This document shows positions 34,591 through 44,400 of a stretch of DNA of 62,718 nt, one piece after another. Each line of letters opens with the position of its first letter. The first letter of the stretch is position 1. This DNA comes from Alcanivorax sp. (GTDB lineage Bacteria; Pseudomonadota; Gammaproteobacteria; Pseudomonadales; Alcanivoracaceae), in assembly GCF_014762765.1 (NCBI RefSeq), contig NZ_JABURH010000070.1, positions 1 to 62,718 of the forward strand, read 5' to 3'. Under the pieces are notes generated by a model. It had not been told where the DNA came from, made no database searches, and saw only the letters and a program-made list of their open reading frames with translations. The translations under genes and the position numbers were made by a program.

Positions 34591-35184
34591 ATGACCCTGA
34601 TCCGCTTTATTGCCTTTCTTGCCCTGCTGGGCCCGATGTTGCCAGCGGCCACGTCGGCGGCCGGTGACAACGGGCTGAGCCAAGGTCAGCAGCAGGCTCT
34701 TGAGCAGGCCCTGGGGCCACGCCCGGACATCCAGAACTACCGCCGTCAGGACCAGTTCGTCACCGACTTGCTGGCCTGGCAGCAACGCAAAACTCGCCTG
34801 ACCGCCAGGCTGTCCCGCGGTGAGTCCATTACCCCGCCCCGGCCCAGCACACCCAACGACTGGCACCATGTCACCGGCCCGGAGGATCTGGATACCGCCG
34901 TGCGCAATGCCCACGGCTATGTACAGCCCAAATACCGGGAACCGATCCGTTTCAACCGTACCACCCATGTCAGTTTTCCATTGGCGCCACTGCCCGGCCA
35001 GCAACTGGCCGACAAGGCCCTGAGCGCCCCGGGCATCTTGCCGGACAACCATGACAAGGAGATCCCGGAGATACTGCTGGAGGACAACGTGCGCATCCAG
35101 CGGGAACTCTCCGCCCGCCGCCCCCAACTGCCACTGCCCACCCTGGAGCGGCAAACCGTCGTCAACCAGGCCGAACTGCGGTGA
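34591..35184 (+). CDS. Secreted protein of unknown function (tandem paralogue 2)
   Basis: 197 aa with a signal peptide (ALLGPMLPAATSA). It has the block shared with the upstream gene (EDLDTAV...YRE, NRTTHVSF, LAPLPGQQL) and a similar N-terminal DY/NY-x-x-F-x-x-x-x-x-W/Y-Q segment. It starts 42 bp after the first gene, after GGAGAGGAG. No family is recognised. The stop codon is 3 bp from element H6. Confidence 0.7.
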   Translation: MTLIRFIAFLALLGPMLPAATSAAGDNGLSQGQQQALEQALGPRPDIQNYRRQDQFVTDLLAWQQRKTRLTARLSRGESITPPRPSTPNDWHHVTGPEDLDTAVRNAHGYVQPKYREPIRFNRTTHVSFPLAPLPGQQLADKALSAPGILPDNHDKEIPEILLEDNVRIQRELSARRPQLPLPTLERQTVVNQAELR

Positions 35185-35187
35185 AAG

Positions 35188-35352
35188 GCAGTTGATAATT
35201 GATAGTTGATAATTGACAACGGCGCGGGGCAGCGCCATCGATTCTTCAACGTAAGAGGCCGCGCCCAGACAATGAGCGCGGCCTCTTACGTTGAAGAATC
35301 AGATCAGCCCAGAGCGCGAGCTATCAATTATCAACTATCAACTGTCAATTGC
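35188..35352. repeat. Heptad-arm inverted element H6 with long hairpin core
   Basis: The left arm has GTTGATAATTGATAG; the right arm read on the minus strand has ATTGACAGTTGATAG. CGCG-containing inner junctions follow. The core is a perfect 25-bp stem (35240-35264 with 35276-35300), which includes GAGGCCGCGCCC as in H4. The right arm overlaps the end of rlmB, supplying its last codons (AIDS) and stop. Confidence 0.75.
35240..35300. terminator. 25-bp perfect hairpin in core of H6
   Basis: The stem begins GATTCTTCAACG and runs through GAGGCCGCGC, with an 11-nt loop. It lies between convergent genes and probably ends transcription from both sides, although no long T-tract follows. Confidence 0.65.
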
Positions 35353-36108
35353 TCTTCTTTGCGCCCGCACATGGAACAACATCACCCCCGTCGCCACGGA
35401 CACATTCAGGCTCTGCACTTCGCCAGCCATGGGAATTTCCAGTAGCTGGTCGCACTTGTCCCGGGTCAGCCGCTTCAGGCCGGCGCCTTCCGCCCCCATC
35501 ACGACGGCCAGGGCATCCGGGGCCTGGAACGTAAACAAGGACTCGCTGCGCTCCTCGAGCGCGGTGCCTACCACCCAGACACCTCTCTCACGAAGCTGAT
35601 CCAGCAGGCTGGCCAGATTGCCCACTTCGTAATAGGCCAGACTCTCTGCCGCCCCCACCGCTGTGCGGCAGGCCACCGGGGTGAGCCCGGCGGCGTTGCG
35701 ACGCGGTACGATCACCGCATCCACGCCAGCCGCATCGGCACTGCGCAGGCAGGCCCCCAGGTTATGAGGGTCTGTCACGTTCTCCAGAATCAGTAGCCAG
35801 GGCCGCGCGGGTTTACCGTCCAGCCACTTCAGCAGACCGCTTTCATCACCCGGTTTACGCGGCCTTGCCCGGGCCACAATGCCCTGATGCTGAGGACCGG
35901 CGTGTTTTTCCAGGACTTCCCGACGGGCGCGCTGCACCGCGATACCGAAATCCCGGGCGGACTGGATCATGGCCGCCAGCCGCGGCTCCTCCCGTTCCGC
36001 ACGGCTGTCCTGCACGAACAGCTCCAACACCGCCTCAGGGCGATGCCGCAACAGGGCTTCAACCGCGTGGAAGCCGGAATACATCAAGGGTTTCTGGGGT
36101 TTGCTCAT
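35338..36108 (-). CDS. rlmB: 23S rRNA (guanosine-2'-O-)-methyltransferase RlmB
   Basis: 256 aa SPOUT methyltransferase modifying G2251 (E. coli numbering). It has an N-terminal substrate-binding domain (YSGFHAVEALLRHRP), then ILENVTDPHNLGACLRSADAAG, VMGAEGAGL and QSLNVSVATGVMLF, the SAM knot. The ATG at 36108 (MSKPQKP) is used. The C-terminus ends AIDS with a stop, both encoded inside the repeat arm of H6, so the natural tail may have been altered by that element. It follows rnr, as is usual. Confidence 0.95.
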   Translation of the reverse strand: MSKPQKPLMYSGFHAVEALLRHRPEAVLELFVQDSRAEREEPRLAAMIQSARDFGIAVQRARREVLEKHAGPQHQGIVARARPRKPGDESGLLKWLDGKPARPWLLILENVTDPHNLGACLRSADAAGVDAVIVPRRNAAGLTPVACRTAVGAAESLAYYEVGNLASLLDQLRERGVWVVGTALEERSESLFTFQAPDALAVVMGAEGAGLKRLTRDKCDQLLEIPMAGEVQSLNVSVATGVMLFHVRAQRRAIDS

Positions 36109-36148
36109 GATAACGCCTGCACGTAACACGACCGGGCAAATATTGGAT

Positions 36149-36236
36149 GTAGGAGCTCTCTGTGCCCCGCGGGTATGCCTGCAAGCGCCCCCGCTACGCA
36201 GCGTGGTTCATTCACTTGCAGGCAAGCTCATACAGA
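36149..36236. repeat. Inverted intergenic repeat between rnr and rlmB
   Basis: TGCCTGCAAG (36176-36185) and CTTGCAGGCA (36215-36224) form a 10-bp inverted repeat. GTAGGAGC (36149-36156), the REP-type word also found at 5337, is on the left side, and AGCTCATACA on the right partly mirrors it. Confidence 0.5.
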
Positions 36237-36241
36237 AGGCT

Positions 36242-38689
36242 CTAGCTCTTGCTGCTACGCCGGGCCGCCTTCTTGCCACGCGGCGGGCCCTTGCGTTTGG
36301 CCTTGGGCTTGGGGATATCGCCCTTGGCCAACTTTTCCCGTTCACTGTTGCCGCCTCTGCGGTTACCGCCACTCGCCTTCTTGCTGCCACCCTTGGGCCG
36401 GCCCCTGCCAGACGGGGTGGAGGATTCCAGTTGCAGATCAATCTTGCGCTCTTCGGTATGCACCGCAGCCACACGCACGGTGACACCGTCGCCGAGCCCA
36501 AATTTACGGCCACTGCTTTCCCCGGTGAGGGTCAAATTGACCTCATCGAAGTGGTAGTAGTCACTATCCAGGTTGGCCACGTGCACCAGACCATCAATGT
36601 GCAGCTCGTTGAGCTGCACAAAGAGGCCAAAGTTGGCCACACCACTGATAACGCCCTCAAACACATCTCCGATGTGCGATTCCATGAACTGGCATTTGAG
36701 CCAGGACACCACATCGCGGGTGGCATCGTCCGCCCGGCGCTCAGTCATGGAGCACTGCTCACCGATGGCCACCATGTCCGCCTGGCTGTAGGGGATGATT
36801 TTCTCGCTGGGAATCTTCGGCAACTTACCCGGATTATCTACGTGATTGGGCACAGCCTCGCTACGGATCAGGAAGCGAATGGCCCGGTGCACCAGCAAGT
36901 CCGGGTAGCGGCGAATCGGCGAGGTGAAGTGGGTATAGGCCTTGTAGGCCAGCCCGAAGTGCCCCTTGTTCTCCGCTTCGTATTTGGCCTGGGTCATCGA
37001 GCGCAGCATCATGGTCTGGATCACGTTGCGATCCGGGCGCTCCAGGATCTGCTCGCGCAGATCCTGATAGACATGGGGGCTGGGAGCCCCTTCCGACCAA
37101 CCCAGGCTCAACCCCAGGCCACCGAGGAATTGCTGCAACTTGCTCAGTCGCTCTTCCTTGGGCGGCTCGTGGTTACGGAACAGGGCCGGTACACCGGCCT
37201 TTTCCAGCAGCTTGGCGGAGCAGATGTTGGCGGCCAGCATGGCCTCCTCGATCATGATATGCGCCACGTTGCGGGTCACCGGCACAATCGCCTGAATTTT
37301 CTGGTTTTCATCGTAAATGATGCGGGTGTCATCGCTGTCGAAATCGATGGCGCCCCGCTCCGCACGGCGCTTGCGCAGTGCCAGGAACATTTCGTGGAAC
37401 GACCAGATCATGTCCAGAGATTCATCATCCAGGCTGGCCACGGTGTCCTGGGCCAATTGGGAATCCGGCTCCTCGATCATGGCGCCGACCTTGTTGTAGG
37501 TCAGGCGGTGCCGCGAGCGCATCACCCCTTCACGGAAGACAAACCCGGTCAGGCGACCGTTGGCGGAAATCCTCATGTCGCAATAGAGACACAGCCGATC
37601 CACATGGGGATTGAGCGAGCAAAGGCCGTTGGACAGGGCTTCCGGCAGCATCGGCACTACCCGGTTGGGGAAGTAGACCGAGTTGCCACGGGTGGCCGCT
37701 TCCCGATCCAGGGCGGAACCCGGTGACACATAGTGGCTGACATCGGCAATGGCGACGATCAGGCGCCAACCACCACGGGGACGGCGCTCCACATAGACCG
37801 CATCGTCGAAATCCCGGGCGGTTTCGTCATCGATGGTGACCAGCGGCAGATCACGCAGATCCACCCGATGGGCTTTGGCCTTGTGGGGCACACCGGCGCC
37901 GAAACGCTCGGCGTCGGCTTCCACACCGTCCGGCCAGACATGGGGAATCTCGAAACGGCGCAGGGCCACCTCGATTTCCATGCCGGCCTGATCCGGGGTG
38001 GCAATGATTTCTTCCAGGCGCACCAACACATGGTGGTCGCGGCTGGGGTACTGGGTAATGATGGCGCGGACATGGTCGCCAGGATTTGGCTTCAGGCCGT
38101 TCTTGTCCTCAACCAGCACTTCCTTGGTGATGCGGCGATTTTCCGGCTCCACAAAGCTGATACCGGCTTCACGGCGATAGCGGCCCACCACTTCGGTGGC
38201 AACCCGCTCGGTAATCTCCACGATACGGGCTTCTTTCTTGCCGAAGCGGTTGTAGCCGGCATCGCTGACCAGCACCCGATCCCCGTCCATGACCTTTTCC
38301 ATCTGGCGCGGGCCGAGAAACAGGTCACTCTGGGCCTTGTCATCGGGAATCAGGAAGCCGAAGCCATCCTTGTGGCCTTGCACGCGTCCGGGAATCAGGT
38401 CCATTCGGGACACAACACCCAACTTGCCATTGCGATTCTGCACCAACTGGGCATCACGCAGCATGGCCTTCAAGCGGCGCTCGAGCCCGACTTCACCGTC
38501 CTCATCAACCTCCAGCAGGGAGGCGATCTGGTCGAACTCCATGGGCTTGCCATGGTCGTTGAGCACTTCCAGGATCAGTTCCCGGCTGGGGACGGGGTTT
38601 TCGTAATTTTCGGCCTCACGATCGGCATGGGGGTCGCGGTAACGTTTTTTAGGGGGCATTAAATTTTTTTCGGAAAGAGGGTTTGACAT
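36242..38689 (-). CDS. rnr: Ribonuclease R
   Basis: 815 aa processive 3'-5' exoribonuclease. It has an N-terminal HTH/cold-shock part, then an RNB catalytic domain with TIDDETARDFDDAVYVE (acidic metal site) and HFTSPIRRYPDLLVHRAI. An S1 domain with GVISGVANFGLFVQLNELHIDGLVH follows, and a Lys/Gly/Arg-rich tail. The first Met at 38689 is used; the second at 38659 (MPPKKRYRDPHADRE) resembles known N-termini and is equally plausible. Upstream of rlmB. Confidence 0.95.
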   Translation of the reverse strand: MSNPLSEKNLMPPKKRYRDPHADREAENYENPVPSRELILEVLNDHGKPMEFDQIASLLEVDEDGEVGLERRLKAMLRDAQLVQNRNGKLGVVSRMDLIPGRVQGHKDGFGFLIPDDKAQSDLFLGPRQMEKVMDGDRVLVSDAGYNRFGKKEARIVEITERVATEVVGRYRREAGISFVEPENRRITKEVLVEDKNGLKPNPGDHVRAIITQYPSRDHHVLVRLEEIIATPDQAGMEIEVALRRFEIPHVWPDGVEADAERFGAGVPHKAKAHRVDLRDLPLVTIDDETARDFDDAVYVERRPRGGWRLIVAIADVSHYVSPGSALDREAATRGNSVYFPNRVVPMLPEALSNGLCSLNPHVDRLCLYCDMRISANGRLTGFVFREGVMRSRHRLTYNKVGAMIEEPDSQLAQDTVASLDDESLDMIWSFHEMFLALRKRRAERGAIDFDSDDTRIIYDENQKIQAIVPVTRNVAHIMIEEAMLAANICSAKLLEKAGVPALFRNHEPPKEERLSKLQQFLGGLGLSLGWSEGAPSPHVYQDLREQILERPDRNVIQTMMLRSMTQAKYEAENKGHFGLAYKAYTHFTSPIRRYPDLLVHRAIRFLIRSEAVPNHVDNPGKLPKIPSEKIIPYSQADMVAIGEQCSMTERRADDATRDVVSWLKCQFMESHIGDVFEGVISGVANFGLFVQLNELHIDGLVHVANLDSDYYHFDEVNLTLTGESSGRKFGLGDGVTVRVAAVHTEERKIDLQLESSTPSGRGRPKGGSKKASGGNRRGGNSEREKLAKGDIPKPKAKRKGPPRGKKAARRSSKS

Positions 38690-38789
38690 CCGGCCATCAT
38701 ATACTAGAATGCACGCGCTTTCGCGATGAACCGGCCGGAAACGGTAAGAAACTTTACCTTATCTACAAGGGTCCGGTACAGCACGAAAC

Positions 38790-38876
38790 GCCGAGGTGGT
38801 GAAATTGGTAGACACGCTAGCTTCAGGTGCTAGTGGGGGCAACCCCGTGGAGGTTCAAGTCCTCTCCTCGGCACCA
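38790..38876 (+). tRNA. tRNA-Leu (anticodon CAG)
   Basis: 87 nt with a 7-bp acceptor stem (GCCGAGG / CCTCGGC), encoded CCA, D-arm AAATTGGTAGACA, anticodon loop CTTCAGG giving CAG, a long variable arm GTGGGGGCAACCCCGT typical of leucine tRNAs, and T-arm GGTTCAAGTCC. It is on the plus strand and divergent from rnr. Confidence 0.97.
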
Positions 38877-38879
38877 ATT

Positions 38880-38911
38880 CAAAGGGCTCCCAGACGGGGG
38901 CCCTTTTTCGT
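38880..38911 (+). terminator. Terminator of tRNA-Leu
   Basis: AAAGGGCTCCC pairs with GGGGGCCCTTT around AGAC, followed by TTCGTTT, immediately after the tRNA CCA end. Confidence 0.85.
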
Positions 38912-38959
38912 TTCAGGCCAGACACCACCAGTCTCCACAGAGCCAGGGTGCAGAAAGCC

Positions 38960-39190
38960 ATGACTATTCTCCGCTCCATGATCGCCGCATTGGTACTGGC
39001 CACCGGCCTGTTTCTGGCCCCGGTTGCCACCTACGCCGACAACGACGCCACCAGCAAGCATCCGGCCATCCAGCAGGCCGACGCCCAGCGGGAGAAAGAA
39101 GCCAACCGAAAACGCTACCTGCTGGTGTTTCCGGCGGCCGTCATCGGTATCACCGTGGCACTGATCATCATTACCCGGCGCCGGAAGTAA
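38960..39190 (+). CDS. Small signal-bearing membrane protein
   Basis: 76 aa. It has an N-terminal signal-like helix (SMIAALVLATGLFLAPVATYA), a polar charged middle (residues about 28-53), and a C-terminal membrane helix ending in RRRK (YLLVFPAAVIGITVALIII). It would sit in the inner membrane with its middle in the periplasm. No family is recognised. A GTG at 38948 is an alternative start. Confidence 0.6.
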   Translation: MTILRSMIAALVLATGLFLAPVATYADNDATSKHPAIQQADAQREKEANRKRYLLVFPAAVIGITVALIIITRRRK

Positions 39191-39357
39191 CCCGGCACCG
39201 GGAACAACTGAACAGCCCCTGGACACTCTCCTCGCGCCCCCGGCAAATCCCGAACAGACTCCAGAGAATCCCCCCTGTCTGTCCGCCAGTAAACCGCTCT
39301 TTCATGTCAGCCTGATCTCACTCTCCCTACATCTTTATTGCTGCCACAACTCCAGTG
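39191..39357. other. Spacer before Pho-box promoter
   Basis: Nothing recognisable in this stretch; it is less GC-rich towards the Pho box that follows. Confidence 0.3.
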
Positions 39358-39391
39358 TTGTCACTTTCCTGTCATTGCCACTGACTAGGCT
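39358..39391 (+). promoter_or_regulatory. Pho-box promoter of the diheme lipoprotein gene
   Basis: TTGTCAC, TTTC, then CTGTCAT (39358-39375) matches the PhoB site CTGTCAT-N4-CTGTCAT, the second half perfectly. A third unit ACTGACT continues the 11-bp period. Exactly 10 bp after the second unit is a -10-like TAGGCT (39386-39391), the normal PhoB promoter geometry. Confidence 0.8.
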
Positions 39392-39420
39392 GCGGGCGTC
39401 CCCGATCAACAGGAAACAAC

Positions 39421-41076
39421 ATGACTCAATACACCGTCCCAGCCCTGCTACTTCTCGGCCTTGCCACCCTGCCGCTGCACGGTTGCGACGGGGATACCGA
39501 CAACGCCCTGCTACCGCCCGTTGATACCGAGTCGCGCACGCCCGTCACTGACGAACGCATCGGCAACCTGGAGGCACCCATCCCGCCACAGTGCTATACA
39601 AAAACCGAAGCAGAGCACAATCCCTGCTACACCTGTCACCAGAATTACGACCGGGACAAAGCGGCAAGAATGAATCAGCTTGATGACGGGCATCTGCAAG
39701 GCGGTTATCTATTTTCTGATGTAGGCGTCACCAATCACTGGGACAACCTGTTCGTGGATCGACGCGACTGGCAGGCAAGCATTAGCGACGAACAGATCCT
39801 CACCTACATCAACCAGGACAATTACAGTGACTTGGCGCCACGCCTTGAAAAACAGGGCTGGGAGGGCTTCACCCCCGATCTGGATAATTACCACCTGGCC
39901 GCCGGTGCCTTTGATAAGCAGGGGCTGGCCCGCGACGGCAGCCACTGGGTTGCCTTTAACTACAAGCCTTTCCCCGGCACCTTCTGGCCAACCAATGGCT
40001 CAACCGATGACGTGGTGATACGACTACCCGCCGCCTTCCGGGAAATCGACGGCAGCTACCAACGCGAACTTTATCTACTCAATCTGACGCTGCTGGAAAT
40101 GGCGATCAAGCAACACGAAAGCATGTCGATTCCTGCCACCGATGAAACCCGCCTCAACACCGACCTGAATGGCGACGGTCGCGTGTCAGGCATCGCCCGT
40201 ACTCTGAAAAAACGCCAGCATTATCTGGGCGATGCCCGCAACATTGAAATCGCTTTTCAACAATATCCGCAAGGCGCCGAACTCATGCATACGGTGCGCT
40301 ATGTGGGCATTGATGAGCATGATGTGATTGGCGTGCCACCACGCATGAAAGAACTGCGCTACATGCGCAAGATCCGGGCACTGGAAAACCATGATGTTCG
40401 CAGCCGTTATGATCGCGAACGCAAGGACAAGCACCGGGGGCTGCTGCCAACGTTCGTCAACCTTCACGAGAAAGGCATGGAAAACGGCATGGGCTGGGTA
40501 ATGCAGGGGTTTATTGAAGACTATGATGGCCGCCTGCGCCCGCAAAGCCATGAAGAAAACCTTTTCTGTATGGGCTGCCATGCCGCAGTGGGCGTCACCA
40601 TTGACCAGACTTTCGCTTTGGCCCGCAAGGTAGATGGCGCCGAGGGCTGGGGTTACATCGACCTGCAAGGCATGCCGGATGCTGCCAACATCAGTGAACC
40701 TGGCGGCGAAATTCGCAACTACCTGAAACGTGCCGGTGGCGGCAGTGAGTTCCGGGAAAATCCGGAAATGGTGGACAAGTGGTACCGTGCGGACGGCAGC
40801 CTGAACGAAGAGGCCATTGCCAATGCCGATGTCTATACTTTGATCACACCCTCCCGGGAAAGGGCCCTGAAACTAAACAAGGCCTATACCCATATCGTGC
40901 GCCATCAAAGCTACATTCACGGCCGTGATGCCACCTGGCTACCCGCCAGGAATGTGTTTACCGAAGTGGATGAAAGCGAGCCGCCTCTGCCAGCGGAATT
41001 CCGCTTCTTCCAATGGGATTTGCGCATGGACTGGCAACCGCCCAGAGACCAGGAGAAGCTCGCCCGCCACCCCTGA
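39421..41076 (+). CDS. Diheme c-type cytochrome lipoprotein, unknown function
   Basis: 551 aa. Signal peptide with lipobox LHGC (Cys22). There are two heme-binding motifs: CYTCH (69-73) near the N-terminus and CMGCH (383-387) far downstream. An EF-hand-like loop D248-N250-D252 in DLNGDGRVSG suggests calcium binding. No known oxidoreductase domain is recognised; the spacing of hemes is unlike MauG/CcpA peroxidases. AGGAAA precedes the ATG. It has a strong Pho box and is followed by a PhoX-like lipoprotein with its own Pho box, so it probably acts in the periplasm under phosphate starvation. Confidence 0.85.
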   Translation: MTQYTVPALLLLGLATLPLHGCDGDTDNALLPPVDTESRTPVTDERIGNLEAPIPPQCYTKTEAEHNPCYTCHQNYDRDKAARMNQLDDGHLQGGYLFSDVGVTNHWDNLFVDRRDWQASISDEQILTYINQDNYSDLAPRLEKQGWEGFTPDLDNYHLAAGAFDKQGLARDGSHWVAFNYKPFPGTFWPTNGSTDDVVIRLPAAFREIDGSYQRELYLLNLTLLEMAIKQHESMSIPATDETRLNTDLNGDGRVSGIARTLKKRQHYLGDARNIEIAFQQYPQGAELMHTVRYVGIDEHDVIGVPPRMKELRYMRKIRALENHDVRSRYDRERKDKHRGLLPTFVNLHEKGMENGMGWVMQGFIEDYDGRLRPQSHEENLFCMGCHAAVGVTIDQTFALARKVDGAEGWGYIDLQGMPDAANISEPGGEIRNYLKRAGGGSEFRENPEMVDKWYRADGSLNEEAIANADVYTLITPSRERALKLNKAYTHIVRHQSYIHGRDATWLPARNVFTEVDESEPPLPAEFRFFQWDLRMDWQPPRDQEKLARHP

Positions 41077-41117
41077 CAACCCGCCCCAGCGTCGAATATG
41101 AGAGGGTGCGAAGTGCA

Positions 41118-41151
41118 TTGTCATTTAATGTTATTTTCATCGACATAAAAC
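41118..41151 (+). promoter_or_regulatory. Pho-box promoter of the phoX-like gene
   Basis: TTGTCAT, TTAA, TGTTATT (41118-41135), with a third unit TCGACAT in the same 11-bp period. A -10-like TAAAAC follows 10 bp after the second unit, the same geometry as the promoter at 39358. Confidence 0.7.
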
Positions 41152-41214
41152 TTCATAGTTTGAGTCCTAGGCTTTTCCCACCCTTGAGTTCATTCGACAA
41201 CTGGTGGGAAAACC

Positions 41215-42915
41215 ATGACTATCAATACACGCAAAACACAGCTGGCTATCGCCATTGCTGCCACTTCCTTGCTGGCGGCCTGCGGTGGCGACAGCGACAA
41301 TGACAACAACCCCAGTAACGGCAGCGAACAATCTGCAACCCTTCCCTTGACCCGCTTGGCCACCATTCCGTTGGGCGCCGAACTGACCGGCCTGGAAGTG
41401 ACCGAGGAAGGCGATGCCTTCTTTAACATCCAGCACCCGGCAGACTCTCTCCCGGATGCAGAGAACAAGGCCGCTATCGGCGCCTGGGTTGGTGCCAACA
41501 TCAACGAGCTGCCTGCAGGCATTACACCAATCACCGTTCCCGACCCCACCAGCAGCGATGCGGAAACCACCCGCATGGCTCTGGGCAGCTACCAGGTACT
41601 CGGCCGCGAAGGTTACAACTACCGTGGAGATCTGCCCTTCGGTCTCGGTCATATCACAGTGCTGGACAAAAATGAGGCTTCCGTTCTGCAGTCCAACGAT
41701 CCGGACTTCAACGCCTGGATCGCCGACGGCGAGAACAGCGGCTATCTTTTCACTGCCTGGGAAGATCGCCCCGGCGGCGTTTCCCGACTGGCCCTCAGCA
41801 AGACCGACGACGGCTGGACCGTGAATGGCGCCCTCAATGTGGACTTCAGTGGCGTGAACGGCACCATGATCAATTGCTTCGGCAGTGTATCTCCCTGGGG
41901 TACACCACTCACCTCGGAGGAAAACTACATGGCTTCCGAGGTATCAGCCACGGCACAGTGGAACCAGGCTGGGGCCGGCGGTTACCCCAGTTACAACGAT
42001 GTAAAGAACATCCAGACCTATCTGGATGGCACCTTCCCCAACCCCTATGACTACGGGTATATCGTTGAACTGACGGCACCCACCGGCACACCGCAACCGG
42101 TGAAACACTTCACCACCGGCCGTATGGCCCATGAAAATGCCATCATCATGCCCGATGAGAAAACCGTCTACCTGACCTCCGACGGCGGCTCCCAGGGCTT
42201 TTTCAAGTTTGTCGCCGATGACGCTCAGAACCTGTCAGCGGGCACACTGTATGCAGCCAAAGTGACCCAGGATGCCGGCACTGACAATGCCACCACCGGC
42301 TTTGACATCAGCTGGATCGAACTCGGCAAATCCGACAACGCCACGATCGAAACCTTGATCCGCTCCTTCGACGGCCTGGACGAAAACGACTTCGTTGAAG
42401 GGGACACCAATTACATTTCCCAGCAGCAAGTGGACGACTATGCCGCCGCCTATGTGGCTGGCGGAGACAATAGCGCCCTTGACCCCATCGCCTTCCTGGA
42501 AACCAACGCGGTTGCCATGGCCATGGGGGCGACCACCGAGTTCAACAAAATGGAAGGGATCAACATCAATCCCGCCGGCGCAGCCAGCGGTGAAGTGCCC
42601 TACATGTATGTGGCCATGGCCGACGTGGCCGGCTCCATGGCTGATGGTACAGGCGACATTGCCATCGACGCCAACCGCTGCGGCATCGTTTACCGGTTTG
42701 ATCTGGAAACGGATTTCAACGTCAGCCGCATGGAACCGGCAGTAGTGGGCGGGCCATATGACGGTGGAGCCACCGGCGACAAGTGCTCTGTAGACAACAT
42801 CGCGCAGCCGGACAATTTGTTCGTCATGAACGATGGTCGCCTGCTGATCGGCGAGGACTCCGGCAACCACGTCAACAACATGTTGTGGCTTTACACCCCC
42901 AACGCGGCGGAATAA
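41215..42915 (+). CDS. PhoX-family (DUF839) predicted alkaline phosphatase lipoprotein
   Basis: 566 aa. Lipoprotein signal with LLAAC (Cys23), followed by an acidic/Asn linker. The body resembles DUF839/PhoX: GTMINCFGSVSPWGTPLTSEENY (cysteine and metal-binding residues), GRMAHENAIIMPDEKTVYLTSDGG, and QPDNLFVMNDGRLLIGEDSG near the C-terminus. PhoX enzymes are calcium/iron-dependent phosphomonoesterases common in marine bacteria. The Pho box upstream supports a phosphate-scavenging role. Metal content and activity are inferred. Confidence 0.88.
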   Translation: MTINTRKTQLAIAIAATSLLAACGGDSDNDNNPSNGSEQSATLPLTRLATIPLGAELTGLEVTEEGDAFFNIQHPADSLPDAENKAAIGAWVGANINELPAGITPITVPDPTSSDAETTRMALGSYQVLGREGYNYRGDLPFGLGHITVLDKNEASVLQSNDPDFNAWIADGENSGYLFTAWEDRPGGVSRLALSKTDDGWTVNGALNVDFSGVNGTMINCFGSVSPWGTPLTSEENYMASEVSATAQWNQAGAGGYPSYNDVKNIQTYLDGTFPNPYDYGYIVELTAPTGTPQPVKHFTTGRMAHENAIIMPDEKTVYLTSDGGSQGFFKFVADDAQNLSAGTLYAAKVTQDAGTDNATTGFDISWIELGKSDNATIETLIRSFDGLDENDFVEGDTNYISQQQVDDYAAAYVAGGDNSALDPIAFLETNAVAMAMGATTEFNKMEGININPAGAASGEVPYMYVAMADVAGSMADGTGDIAIDANRCGIVYRFDLETDFNVSRMEPAVVGGPYDGGATGDKCSVDNIAQPDNLFVMNDGRLLIGEDSGNHVNNMLWLYTPNAAE

Positions 42916-42931
42916 GTTTCCGTAGGCACCA

Positions 42932-42966
42932 ACAAAAACGCCCCGGCATGCCGGGGCGTTTTTGTT
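42932..42966. terminator. Bidirectional terminator between phoX-like gene and purA
   Basis: AAAAACGCCCCGGCA is mirrored as TGCCGGGGCGTTTTT with almost no loop. T5 tracts follow on both strands. It serves the convergent genes. Confidence 0.92.
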
Positions 42967-42985
42967 TATCGAACAGGAAGCCTGT

Positions 42986-44338
<1,353 letters not shown>

Positions 44339-44378
44339 TCACCCCGGGCTGGCGAATGCCCACCCGGAGGTTGTATCA

Positions 44379-44400
44379 GACACTTCCCCGGGGAAGTGTC
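44379..44400. repeat. 22-bp perfect palindrome directly after hisZ
   Basis: GACACTTCCCC is followed at once by its exact complement, ending one base before the hisZ stop codon. As RNA it would make a strong hairpin without loop slack; as DNA it is a 2-fold symmetric site. No T-tract follows, so simple termination is unlikely. Confidence 0.7.

Noticed and set aside
35969-37726. 585-codon plus-strand frame opposite rnr and rlmB
   Set aside because: It crosses two conserved genes on the other strand and has no domain; a shadow frame.
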